Position numbers and translations under genes: made by a program. Under the pieces are notes generated by a model, which was not told the DNA's origin, ran no database searches, and worked only from the letters and a program-made list of their open reading frames with translations. From Hygrophila difformis (taxonomy: Eukaryota > Streptophyta > Magnoliopsida > Lamiales > Acanthaceae): DNA of 64,000 nucleotides. The stretch covers positions 26,171,763-26,235,762 of the forward strand of contig JAOANR010000006.1 of the NCBI GenBank assembly GCA_030278955.1, read 5' to 3'. Every line of letters starts with the position of its first letter. Position 1 is the first letter of the stretch. Below, one piece after another: positions 1 through 11,172 of this stretch.

Positions 1-391
1 TATTTTACTTTTTTGTACTTTTATTTAAATTAACTTTACTCTATAAGTATGATTTTTTTTCTTCATTCTAGTCTAATTTAATTAATACATACTGTAGTCG
101 TGTAGTGTAAATAATCTATTTTAATTATTTTTAAATAATTTTTTATTTCAGATTAGTTTAATTTTTATTTTATTTTATTTTTAAATTTAACGAATCTAGG
201 ATCAAATTACTTAATACTTATGAAATTGAAAAACAAGAACAATGGGATTACATTATATATTTTGAAGGGGTTGTAAGAATTTTAATTTTTCTTAAATTTT
301 AAAAGTTAAGGTTTGTTTCTAACTATAAAAATTGAGTATAAAATGAAGAGATTTCAATAGTTTATATGGAATACATTTAAAATAAAGTGCA
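1..391. other. AT-rich flank, no gene seen
   Basis: Very AT-rich sequence with runs of T and A. No reading frame with coding character and no recognisable repeat terminus was seen. It precedes the LINE and may be its original insertion target, but no target-site duplication can be assigned because the 3' end of the LINE is missing. Confidence 0.5.
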
Positions 392-425
392 ATATATATA
401 TATATTTATATATATATATATATAT
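392..425. repeat. (TA)n microsatellite
   Basis: An almost pure TA dinucleotide run, interrupted once by a TTT, lies just upstream of the LINE 5' region. Confidence 0.9.
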
Positions 426-465
426 TTTTTGACACATCGAACTTTTCCCAATAAGAAAAAACGAC

Positions 466-1941
466 ATGTGCTCTCGCGATTTTCACAATTCCTCTTTAGA
501 ACCCCCTGTTCCGGCCGGAGAGCCACCGGACGGACCTACCTCGACTCCAAACTTCACTTTCAAAGATGCCGTCATGACGGGCTCGGCTCCGGCAGCCCTT
601 AAGTCTACCCAGCAAATGGATCTTCTTCAAGCAAACCTGGCCTCCATTGTCAGGGATGGAAAACACCGTCGATACCCCTAAATTCGGTTCCAAGAGTCAG
701 TTTTGGAGGAATTTTTTGCTCCATGGAAGGAAACCTTAATTATCAAACCACTTGGAATTACTGTTGGATATGTTGCAATGAAAGAACGGTTAACAAGAGC
801 CTGGAAACTTACTGCTAATTTTGATTTGTTGGACGTCGGCCATGGGTGTTTTCTTGCAAAATTCGAAACCCCATCAGACAGAGACAAAGTGTTAACGAAT
901 GGACCTTGGGTTATATTCGACCATTGCTTGGCTGTTAAGAGATGGTTCAGAGAATTTGATCCGGCAGTGACAAAAATCAACACTATACAAACCTGGGTAA
1001 GATTTTCAGATTTAAATCCGGCATATTATAAAGAGCAGGGCATGAGGGTGATTACAACGGCTATTGGCAAGTTAGTTAAAATCGATATGAACACCCTTGC
1101 GATTAACCGAGGCAGATTTTCTCGGGCTTGCATCGAGCTCAACCTGGACGAACCATTGATCGGAATGCTTGATGTTGAAGGGAAAATAATCTGCGTTTCC
1201 TATGAAAGTCTCCATACGGTGTGTATGGTATGTGGAAGATATGGCCACATACAGACCAATTGCTCCAATTCCCCGCCACCGGCGACAGATCACGAGGGCT
1301 TCCAAGTCCGAGCGTTCAACAGAAGCATATACGGAGGACGGTGATTCAAGGCCAGAGGCGGTGGAGAAGGGTTTGGAAGATTCTGCCAACCTGGTACACG
1401 CAAAGCAGGGTCTTGAACCGACCAAGACAGGTCCGGCCCTTCATACTAATAATACTTATAGGCCTAACCTTCAAGTGACCAGTGGATGTTGGTAACTAGA
1501 CGAAGGCCCAGGAAAAAAATAATTGAAGAAGTCCAGAAAGAAAAGGCCAGTGGGCTGAGCAAGTTTGGGCCGCATGTTATTAACCATCCACCATCAAACC
1601 ATTCCCCAATCTTGACTGAAGCCCGCAATGCAAATATTAATCCTGCTCCCATCACTTTTCATGCTACTTCTTACAGCATTCAGACGGCTAAGGACATAAA
1701 TGCGCCACCACGAAATAAACGAGGAAAGATCGACAAAAACCCCTATGACTCGTCTGGAAAAGGGTTGGCAGGGAGCACTGATTCAGTATTAAAACAAAAA
1801 ATTACTACACAGGTGCATGAATCTGATCCATTGCCTGCCTTGCCTTCGAGCAGTGCCCCACAGATTTGCCCCGCACCCACCCATGACACTAATATGGAGG
1901 TGGCTGCCAGTGGAGGACCGCAAGAGGTTCGACCTCGTTAA
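466..1941 (+). pseudogene. LINE ORF1 (nucleic-acid-binding, DUF4283 and zinc knuckle), broken
   Basis: This is the RNA-binding chaperone-like ORF1 protein of plant LINEs. The frame from ATG 466 reads NFTFKDAVM, meets an in-frame stop at 679-681, and continues in the same frame with a DUF4283-type block (ITVGYVAMKERL, FETPSDRDKVLTNGPWVI). Near 1220-1260 it has a knuckle CMVCGRYGHIQTNC. A stop at 1342-1344 and frame changes in the Pro-rich stretch follow. The original frame then resumes with the MLVTRRRPRK motif typical of the ORF1 tail near 1486 and ends at 1941, where it touches ORF2. At least one premature stop and two frame changes make it a pseudogene. Confidence 0.85.
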
Positions 1942-4294
1942 TGCATGGGGTTCGGCCAATTACGTCAAGGGGTATGTGGTTGTTTTTGTATAATATATTT
2001 ATGGATTTTGATAATTTCTCTATACTATCCTGGAATACTCAAGGGGTAATGAACTCACGTGCACGTCGACATTTGGCGGAATGCATACGACTTCATCAAC
2101 CATCACTTGTCTTTTTGTTTGAGCCACAAGGTCCATATGATAGATTACTGAATTTTGTATATCGGCTCGGATATTCTCCCTTGGTTATTCAGGAGGCCAC
2201 CGGTCGTGCGGGAGATATTTTGATCCTTGAAAGGTCAGGTGGCAGCGTATCTTTGGAAGTTTTCGATGATATTGAACGTATTGTCACCATCAGGCTCCAA
2301 TCAGGTTCCTATACATGGTTGTGTTCAGCCATATATGCTTACCCTAGCCATTTTCGGCGCCACGGCAATTGGGATTCGCTTATACAACTCCAAAGTCGGA
2401 TTTCTGATCCATGGCTCATTATAGGAGATTGGAATGAAATCCTTGAACCATCTGAGGTTATTGGGGGAAATTTCTTACCAACACATGCGGATAAATTCAA
2501 GCAATGCATTAGTAACTGCGGCCTTTTCTCAGTCCGGACAGAAGGATCTCCATTTACTTGGTATCGACAAGCTAATCAGGTACAATTCATTAAGAAACGG
2601 TTGGATAGGGGGATGGCTTCGTTATCCTGGATCGACCAGTTTTCTCATGGACATATACTCACTTTGCCGAGGCTTGGTTCAGATCATGCTCCACTCCTCC
2701 TAAAGTGTGGGAAATCTACAATACGCCAATCTGGCCGGCCCTTTAGATGGGAGGCTCGGTGGAGTCGTCATGGATCATATCATCAGCTAGTTCAGAATGC
2801 TTGGGTAGAGGGATCTAATTTACTGCAGGATAGGCTAGGTCACCTTAGGTCCCTATCTATTGAGCACTACCAGGCTGAAGCACGCTGCTTTCGAAATCGT
2901 AAGAAAAAGGTCATTCGACGCCTAGCAGGATTGGATCGGGTATTGCAGCATGTGGATTCAGTTCGTCTAATTTCATTAGAACGAAAGCTACAACAACAAT
3001 ATCAAGAAATATTGGACTTGGAAGAATTATTCCGGTACCAACGGGCGAGAGAAGATTGGATACGGTTAGGCGATCGAAATACCAAGTATTTTCATCCTCA
3101 ATCAAAATTTCATTATCACAAGAACATTATTCATGGATTGTTGATTAATGATGGCAGCTGGTGTTGTAATCAAGATACCCTACAAGAATATGCTCGTGAC
3201 TTCTATATCAATTTGTTTGCTGATACCAACTCACATGAGACCGCCAACTCCATTCCCCCTTTAAAAGCCTTGTCTACTACAGGTTGCTCTATGGAATATA
3301 ATATTGTGAATCCTACAGAGGTGGTGGCAGTACTAAATCAATTTAAACCACTTGCAGCTCCAGGATCGGATGGGTTCCCAGCAGATTTTTACAAGCAGCA
3401 TTGGTCGGTGGTTGGACCAACAATTATTTCCATGATCCGTCAGGCTTTTGAAACGGGGACTTTTGCACCTGAACTAGCTCAAGCATATATTTGTCTAATA
3501 CCAAAAGTGCAGATACCTTCCAGCATCCGACAATACCAGCCTATTACACTTTATAATGTGGCTTATAAATTCATTTCCAAGGTTATTGTCAATCGCCTGC
3601 GTCCTGTTCTACAAAAGTATATATCCCTCTCCAGTCGGCATTTCTTCCAGGTCGTGGCACAATACATAATGCAATCCTCCTACAAGAATTAATTTACTCC
3701 ATCTCGCGGCCTCATACCAGAATTAAGGCTATCATTATGAAGATAGATCTTGCAAAAGCATATGATAATGTTCGGTGGTAGTTCCTCGAAGAATGTCTTA
3801 TCCAAATGCAGTTGCCGGAAGGCCTCCGCCGGATCATTATGTCGTGTATATCTTCTCCAACTTATTCATTGTTATGGAATGGTCGGCCTACGGATGAATT
3901 TCAGCCTGCACGGGGACTTCGCCAGGGTAACCCCCTTTCCCCCTACTTATTTAACATCGTGATGGAAAGGATGTCAGTATATATTGATCAAGCCGTGCAA
4001 CAAGGCATATGGCAGCCAATCAAATGCTCTACGGGAAGTAGGGGGATCTCACATCTTTTATTCGCAGATGACCTTATACTTTGCACGATGGTCAATGAAG
4101 ATAGTGTTAATTGTGTGTCGACCATTCTACATAATTTTGCAGAATGCTCAGGTCTCAAGGTGAATTATGCCAAGTCCATGGCATTTTCTTCGAGGCGCGT
4201 GACAGATGAGGAAAAATCGTGGCTCTTCACTGCCACACCTATTCCTTTCACTGGTAATATTGGATCTTATTTAGGATTTCCAGTGCATCATGGT
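1941..4294 (+). pseudogene. LINE ORF2, part 1: endonuclease and N-terminal reverse transcriptase
   Basis: The likely start is ATG 2001 (MDFDNFSILSWNTQG), in frame with an upstream ATG at 1941 that overlaps the ORF1 stop. The endonuclease motifs are visible: ILSWNTQG at the start, IIGDWNEIL near 2420 and SDHAPLLL near 2690. The RT begins near 3340 with the motif APGSDGFPADFYK. A single-base frameshift near 3640 moves the frame just before the block that reads GRGTIHNAILLQELI. An in-frame TAG follows AYDNVRW at about 3780. The catalytic FADD lies near 4060, and the segment stops at YLGFPVHHG where the solo LTR was inserted. The product nicked target DNA and primed cDNA synthesis; this copy cannot make it. 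Confidence 0.9.
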
Positions 4295-4760
4295 TGAAAC
4301 TTTTGACAATTTCCCACACGATCATTTTCTAAAATATACCAGGTTAGATTTATTAAATGAAAGGAGTTATGATTCACGGGAAGGGGTTTAGTGATATATC
4401 AAGATTGTTAGTCTTTTTATTACTCAAGTGCGGTGCTTTGATTTCAAATGGCGCTATGGTCCTCTCTGTCATGAAACTGTTGACAAATCTCATGGTACAG
4501 CCGGGATAGGTTGACCTTCAGCCTGTCACACTGAGGGTCCCCGGCATATGTGCCATGATATTTCTCATCAATTCTTGACATAAGATTCCCTGCCATGAAA
4601 CTTTTGGCAGATTTCCACTCCATGAGTATTTTCTGAAAAATCATGATCCTGGTTTAGGTTTTATTTAATGAAACCAATTTATGATGGCGGAGTTGTGATT
4701 AGGGATATATTTATAAGTTGTCACGTTTTTATTGCTCGTGTTTAAGAAACTGTGGCCCGA
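4295..4760. repeat. Imperfect 300-bp tandem duplication at LTR end
   Basis: The first 150 bp of the solo LTR (TGAAACTTTTGACA... to TTATTACTC) recurs in diverged form from about 4594 (TGAAACTTTTGGCA... to TTATTGCTC). A shorter copy of the opening motif lies at about 4471. On the element's own strand this is the U5 end. Confidence 0.6.
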
Positions 4761-7198
4761 AAGTGCACGATGTCAAAAATTGCAGTAATTTATAGTAAGA
4801 CCAGATCGTTCACTGGAGGATGTGCGATAGAAGCAGGGCCCATGTCGTTTTACTAGATTTTTCCATTCGTATTGCTCAATGGGTTTGAAAGGTGATTAAT
4901 AACTACTGACATGAATTTAAGCTAGATTATAAAAGCATTTAAATTACTCTACAAAGCGAGTAAGTCTATCCTAGAAAGCGGGTAAAGTTATTCTAAAACT
5001 GCGATAAACATTATCTATGAAAGCAGGGGAAATTTACATTGTGCCAGCCGTGAAGCTGAATCATAATGTAGACAGAAAGGACAGGAAGAAAAGAATGAAA
5101 ATTGGACAAGATTTAGATATAGCAGTATTAAACTTCCATTTTTATACACAGATCTTTGTTTGGGATAATTCTATCAGACAGCTAATTCTCATGCTCTCAA
5201 TAATGCTTTCCCTTTAACAGACATGTACTTACAATATGAGTTTACATGTTCTTAAGACCACAAATTCTAAGATACCACAGATTCGTAACTGCCCTGGCCT
5301 GGGTGTGTTACTTCATCTGTGGTGGAAAAGCAACACCCGACATATCATTTATTGAAATGTCAAGTACTACTATCATTCTCCCATGTCACACCCAAAGATT
5401 CTAATTAAGCCCTAAACTATCCCTTAACTGTCAATCCTAGTAGCAGTTACGCAACTCTCAATACAACCGAGTGACCTCTAATGAAAGCGGTTAAAAGAAA
5501 GCAGTAAAGAAAGCATTTAAAACCTATCACTCGGGGGTTTTGAAAATCTGACCCTGGTAGTAAAAGACAGCTCCCCATCAGGATGAAGGGGTATGGATCT
5601 AGAATTCCCGGCTCTTGGTGAACCACTAGTGTGTTCACTTCCTTCCGGGTGATTATGAGATACAAACTAATGAAACGAACTAATAATTTAGATCATTCCG
5701 AATGCACTCACTCAGGACTCAAAAATAGGCTTTGGCAGGAGAGGATAGCAGTTGAAAGAAAACTCAACCCTATCTTAGAAAATAACCAAGGCCTGAATGA
5801 CGTTCCTCTAAGATTATCTACTACACTGTATTTGAGTCCAAGTGGACCCCATCTCGGTATAATGTTTAATCTTAGATTTCCAACAAACAACAATTTTGGA
5901 TAATAATAGATTTGAAAATCATTCCCTAAACAGGTACTAGACTCTCAGTTAAAATACAGACCCTTTCAGTCTAGATGAGACCTAATCGCTGATTCTGCTT
6001 CTAATTCCCCAAAATCAACCATTGACAGAATATGAATTAGTCACAACTGAGGAATTTATCCCTTACTCAGATCCGGATTTTATGAAGAGATTTTTGTTGG
6101 AAATTTATCACACAATATCTGTTTAAGATCTAGACTTCTATTGTCCAAGGGAAGGATCCCAAAATAATTACAGACCACAATAGTACATAATATTATCATG
6201 CATAAGGATATAGGGAAGTGTAAAATTAATTGACCCAAAATATAGATTCGGGTCTAGACAGAAGGTGAAACACAGATATGAAGTGGTCAGGTGACCAAGG
6301 TAATGGCAGAATAATTTGGGTGGACTGTAAACATCTACTGTCCAATCTCCCAATTACTCGGATGGAGCGAATTTAGACAGCTTAGACCCCATAATAGCAG
6401 TGTCAGTGCCAGTTGGGCCTTCACTTTCTGTGAATTCGGATAAAAACCTACATGCTTCTTTTCTGTAATGATCATCAGTTAGCATTGACTGATGTCAACT
6501 GATTCCCATTACAGATTGGAATTTGGGTTTGGAAATTAAGATAAGAAAAATAAAACTGTATCTGGATGGAAGTCAGCCGAGCAGCTATTATAACCCCGGA
6601 TGGGCGAACCGCCAAGGCTTCCACTGACAGTCATCCAGACCATGCAAAATAACACTTAGTAATTAATATTCAGATTACGAGCTAGTTATCCATGAGGGAA
6701 TACCCGCCAACATTAGTCTGATGTATTCTTTACTAATTGTTACACACAACACGCAAAGACGAAATCAACAAGAAATAAAAGACGATTTCTTGCATGAGAG
6801 ACATTGGTTTCTCATGCAAGGTTGTGGATTGGGTCCACAATTGATGATCTTAAATAATCCCTCCTACCATAATTAATCACAGTCCGGATTATCTGCTTAA
6901 GTCATCAAGATTTTGTTTATAGAGGAGTGTTTTAATGGCAATTGAACAAAGGTCCTTTAATCATGATGATTAGTGATGTGTAATTATTGCTAATCTCACT
7001 CTTTAATCATTGATGACTCAAGGTTTCAATTAATTAAGCGATGCAAATGGAGAATCAAAATTTGGGCAGCATAACACCCTATATTGCAATTCCAGAATGT
7101 TACACCTTAACCCGTGGGGTTATGATGTGAGTGATGCAATATATTATAGGAAGAGAATGAAGAATTTTTTAGGTTAAATAAAGAGAAGGGAGTCTTTG

Positions 7199-7770
7199 TC
7201 GCGATATCATAAATTTTGTCGCGGACCGAGGTCCGCGACATGGGTATCCCGACAAGTTTTTAGAATTTTTGGCAGCATAACGCCTCTTTGTCGCTAAGCA
7301 GGATTTTGTCGCGGAACGTGGTTCCGTGACAAGGGTGTTTCGCGACAAAGGATTTCAGAAAGTTTAAAGCATTTGATCCTTTGTCGCTATGCATGGAAAA
7401 TTTTGTCGCGGAACGTGGTTCCGCGACAAAGTGTTCCGCGACAAAGTGTTTTAAAAATAAGTAAGGGCATGGCATAATTTTTCTGTCTCAGAATGAGATT
7501 TTGTCGCGAAACGTGGTTCCGCGACAAGGTTACTCCGCGACAAAAAGCCATGCAGACAAAATGCAAGAGTTGGCTCCTTTGTCGCTATGCATGGAAAGTT
7601 TTGTCGCGGAACGTGGTTCCGCGACAAGGTGTTCCGCGACAAAGGGTTTTAAAATATGGAGACAAGTGTCTTTAGACACCTTTGTCGCGGAACAACCATT
7701 TTGTCGCGGAACGTGGTTCCGCGACAAAAAGCGGTTGGCGACAAAGGCGGTTCAGGACAAAAGTCAGAAA
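7199..7770. repeat. Array of CpG-rich palindromes, core GTCGCGGAAC/GTTCCGCGAC
   Basis: The clearest unit, at 7402-7430, has 13-nt arms TTTGTCGCGGAAC and GTTCCGCGACAAA around GTG. Near-identical palindromes lie at 7305-7333, 7499-7527, 7600-7628 and 7700-7728, with a variant (GTCGCGGACC/GGTCCGCGAC) near 7218-7240. Many single half-sites lie between them (for example 7431-7445 and 7629-7645). A larger unit that starts TTTGTCGCTATGCATGG repeats at 7380 and 7578, a 198-bp period. The array lies 600-1200 nt downstream of the predicted minus-strand TATA box, so it would be transcribed and could fold into a row of hairpins. Confidence 0.9.
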
Positions 7771-8380
7771 AAGCAGAAATGAACAGTGGCATGCAAACAG
7801 CGTGATCTCACCCTATTTCAGATCAAAAAGCTATTCTAAGCTAAAAACAAGCAAGAAACATCCAAAATAAGGAAGAACATGCTTGAGCAAAAATAAATAA
7901 AGCTGGGCAGAATTCAAAAATAAAGCAAGAATCCTAATCTAGGGTTTGATCACACATACACACAACATTATCCATAAAATGCTAACAGTGAACATAAAAA
8001 TAACAAAATGGGGGTCAAATGACCCCAAAATGAAAAAGAAAGCATAAATCCATGGGGTGTGAGACCCATTTCATGATCTGGGACACAAATGATGAATGTT
8101 TTCCCATATTATTGAAGAGGTGTTGTTAATACCCATGGTTTGGGTATTACAAACCATAAAACAAGAGTTTAGAAACCAAAACATGGTATAAAAGTGGCTA
8201 TCTAGATCACTGTGAACAGTAAAATACAAAGATAAACACTAAACTAAACTAAACTAAGGGCAATAATTAAATAATACATGAAAATAAATCTAAACTACAC
8301 TACCTAAGAGAGAACTCCTACTGCTTGCCTTCAAGAGAGCTCTAATCAACAAAATTCCAACCTCTTGCTCATGGGAAACA

Positions 8381-8394
8381 CCTCATATTTATAG
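8381..8394 (-). promoter_or_regulatory. TATA box of the solo LTR
   Basis: The minus strand reads CTATAAATATGAGG, followed by an AT-moderate leader without coding potential. It is the best core promoter in the LTR and gives its orientation. It is inferred from sequence only. Confidence 0.55.
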
Positions 8395-8463
8395 AAGTGT
8401 AACCCTAAGCCCATGGGCCTTGATTCTAGCCCATTGTGTCTCAAGACATCACACATATCACAG

Positions 8464-8719
8464 CTTTGTCTCGGAGCATCAAGTTTGGTCGCGGAACACA
8501 CTGCATGTGGCAAAGCTTCTCGACTGGGTCTGGTGTCTCTAATTGGGTGTCTTGGTCGCGGAGCATGCCTTTGTCGCGGAGCATGCCATCGCGACAAAGG
8601 GTATCGCGACAAAGGGGCTTGGCTGGTTTCCTTCTTCTTCTGGCTGCTTGGTCGCGGAATCCTCCTTTGTCGCGGAACCATGCATCGCGACAAAGGGGCT
8701 TCCGCGACAAAGGTATTCC
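8464..8719. repeat. Second, degenerate cluster of GTCGCGGA half-sites and palindromes
   Basis: Half-sites GTCGCGGA and TCGCGACAAAG alternate at about 8488, 8552, 8571, 8589, 8604, 8652, 8668, 8685 and 8702. Pairs form looser palindromes than in the 7.2-7.8 kb array. This cluster lies upstream of the minus-strand TATA box, in the presumed U3. Confidence 0.8.
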
Positions 8720-9110
8720 TGGGCCTGCTGGATTGGGCCAGATGGGCCGAAAATGTTCTTTTTGTGGGCTTTTCTCTCTTTTCCCATCTTTTTGTATTTT
8801 GTGGGCTTGCTTTATTCCTTTGCCCATCTTTTTGTATTTTGGGGCTTGCTTTATTCTTTTGCCCATCTTTTTCATTCCTTTTTCTTTTCATTTCTTTTTC
8901 TCATGTTTTTGGATTTTTCTAACATAAATATGTAATAAAGTTACATATTTATGCCTTTTTTACACCAGCTTATTATTTTTACAATTATGCATAAATCAGT
9001 CCAATTCGACTGCTTTCTTACTTAATGTAAGACCGGAATGTGATCAAATGCCCGTTTAAGACACGGAAATAGATTGAAAATAATGGTCATTTCTGGCCAT
9101 TATCAATGGT

Positions 9111-9839
9111 CGAGTTGGTACTCACTCTTATGATTTTGTTCTGGAAAAATTGGACAAAAGGCTATCATGTTGGGCCATGAAATTATTAAACAAGTCTGGC
9201 AGGATTACACTAGCACGTCACGTTCTTGCGGCCATCCCTACTTACTACATGCAAGTTGGATGGCTTCCGGAAGCCACATGTCACAGAATAGATAAACGTA
9301 TTAGAAACTTCATTCGGAAGGATCGATCAGGAAAGGGATTAAATTTAAGCTGGGAAAAAATTGCAGTTCCAAAGACGTGGGGCGGCCTGGGATTTCGATC
9401 GTCGTGGTTATTTAATATTGCCCTTCTTGTCCGCATAGTTAATGACTTTCTTTTATGTAAGGAAAAATATTGGGTACAAGAATTGCAATCCATCTATTGT
9501 CCGGACGGGTGCCCTTCTTCAATTCATCACCGTGGCGGGTCCTTCACTTGGCGCAGCATAAAGAAAGCAGCACTGCGTCTTGCCGGAGGATATGGCTTCA
9601 AGATTGGTAATGGATTAAGCTCCATGTGGTATTCACCCTGGTGCCATGGTAAGGAAATTGCGCCGTGGCTCCCATTTGTTGAAACATGTGACACGGATTT
9701 GCAGGTTACAGACATTGTTGGATCTGAAGGCTGGGATCTCTCACCAGTACAATCCATACTACCACCTGAAAATCAGTTAGGAAATAATACAAAGCCCTCA
9801 TCCAATTCTACATCACGCCTCTGAGGATGGATGGCAGTG
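9111..9839 (+). pseudogene. LINE ORF2, part 2: RT thumb/connection
   Basis: The reading continues directly from part 1 across the solo LTR: VHHG then GRVGTHSYDFVLEKLDKRLSCW, the usual segment after the RT palm in plant L1 ORF2. An open frame runs to about 9824 and covers KLLNKSGRITLARHVLAAIPTYYMQ and KTWGGLGFRS blocks. It is cut at GWQ by the gag-only LTR element, whose target duplication is CAGTG at 9835-9839. Confidence 0.85.
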
Positions 9840-11110
9840 TGCCATGGATCTATGTGCCTAATTTCGAAAGATCAATACAAAAGAACAAGAAGAAGAAAGA
9901 ATGGCCAAGAGGCCGAGGCAAGGAAAAGAAGAAGAACAAACAATAACAAGGAAAATTAGAAGAAATACTTGGAAATGGGAAGGATCGATGTCTTGATCAT
10001 CACTTCCAAAGACTCGTACGACCCGGACCCTTCTAGAATCGAACCATACACCTCCAATGTGGTGATCTTCAAGATTGACCCCGTGGATGCCTCCTTCAAG
10101 CGTCCTCGTGTCACGACCCCTTGAAGCTAAGTCCAAAGAACCGATTTCTTCATGCTTTCTCTCTTGATGATGGTCACGGCCAAGGGTGGAAATGGAAGGG
10201 ATGGCCGTGTGTTTTGGAATAAGGGAGGGAGAATGTGGATACAAAACTTTAAGGGAAACTCACTTTTCTCTCAAAGAACAAGAAGAAGAAGAAGAGATAC
10301 TCTCTTTTCTCTCAAAGAAACTTTTCATTCATCAAATCATAACTAGTGATACAAGTGTTGGGAAGTTCTATTTAAAGAACTCCCATGGCCGCCCCTATTC
10401 TTCCATAAAATGGAATATTTTAGCCAAACAATGCCCTTCTCAATATCTTCCCTCAACTCCCAACAAATCCAACTCCTAACAAAGCTAACTCCAAACAAGC
10501 ACAACTCCTATCAAGACATCAACCTAGGACTAACCTAGTCAACCTAGTATGTTATGTCCTAATGCATATATCAAGCTAGGATCCCATCAAGTAAGACAAC
10601 ATATGATACTTACTAAACTAGGTTGTTTTAGGACTTGTAATGAAAAACATGGTGAACATGTCCCAAGCCATGTCTTTTCTTCCTCCAAGCTTGTTTCTTC
10701 CTTTTTTCTTGTCCAAACTCGTTCTTCCTTCCTTCATACTTCATCAACCTTCCTTCCAAGTATTCTTGATGTTGAACCCGTGATTGTTGAATCCGGCATG
10801 TTAATTTTTAGATTCGGACTTGGGTCTTTCTCGGCTCTTGTCAAGTCATCGGTCCACTTGGAAGTTGGAGTTGACCTTTGATATCCTTGCTCCTGGCTTC
10901 TTGATGCTTCCTTGGACTTGGTTGCCAACATGTCATCATGCACCTCATCATCCCGTGCCATGTCATCACATGCCTTGGATGTTTCTTCATGCCTTTAAGC
11001 TCCTTCGAAATGGCTTCCAAGTGTGCTTGCATCATTCTCCTTAGCATTTGATACCACTGCAAGTAAGATCTCTTGTTTGGACAAGTTGGTCGGATTTGAC
11101 ATCCTTGTCA
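9840..11110 (-). repeat. 3' LTR of the gag-only element
   Basis: It matches 14940-16192 along its whole length with scattered substitutions and small indels, starting TGCCATGGATC and ending CCTTGTCA. Small ORFs inside are present in both LTR copies and are not genes. Confidence 0.92.
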
Positions 11111-11124
11111 TACTCTCCCACTTG
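11111..11124 (-). other. Polypurine tract of the gag-only element
   Basis: The minus strand reads AAGTGGGAGAGTA directly before the 3' LTR, the expected place for second-strand priming. Confidence 0.7.
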
Positions 11125-11172
11125 AAAAGCTTTGGACCCCAAAGCTTATCTCGAATGATCCTACAAAAGAGT

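Larger units (their letters stand above)
4295..9105 (-). mobile_element. Solo LTR, about 4.8 kb, probably Tat/Ogre-like gypsy
   Basis: The insert begins TGAAAC and ends TTATCA (TG...CA) and is flanked by a perfect 5-bp duplication ATGGT at 4290-4294 and 9106-9110, interrupting LINE ORF2. No terminal direct repeat pair, primer-binding site or gag/pol frame is present inside, so it is best read as one LTR left by unequal recombination. A TATA box with plausible downstream leader on the minus strand sets the orientation: U3 at the high-coordinate end. Very long LTRs of 4-6 kb are known for the Ogre branch of the Tat lineage, which suggests but does not prove that parentage. A LARD-like element without recognisable LTRs is the alternative. 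Confidence 0.75.

Noticed and set aside
7199..7770. A regularly spaced repeat array that superficially recalls a CRISPR array
   Set aside because: Plant nuclear context, palindromic units of uneven spacing, spacers that themselves share sequence, and location inside a TSD-bounded LTR.
8346..8935. Overlapping long reading frames on both strands
   Set aside because: They arise from the palindromic GTCGCG repeats and biased composition of the solo LTR. No domain, and the same peptide strings recur in several frames.
10152..10961. Several ORFs of 60-110 codons
   Set aside because: They lie wholly in an LTR and recur with frame differences in the second LTR copy at 15236-16144. LTRs do not encode proteins here.
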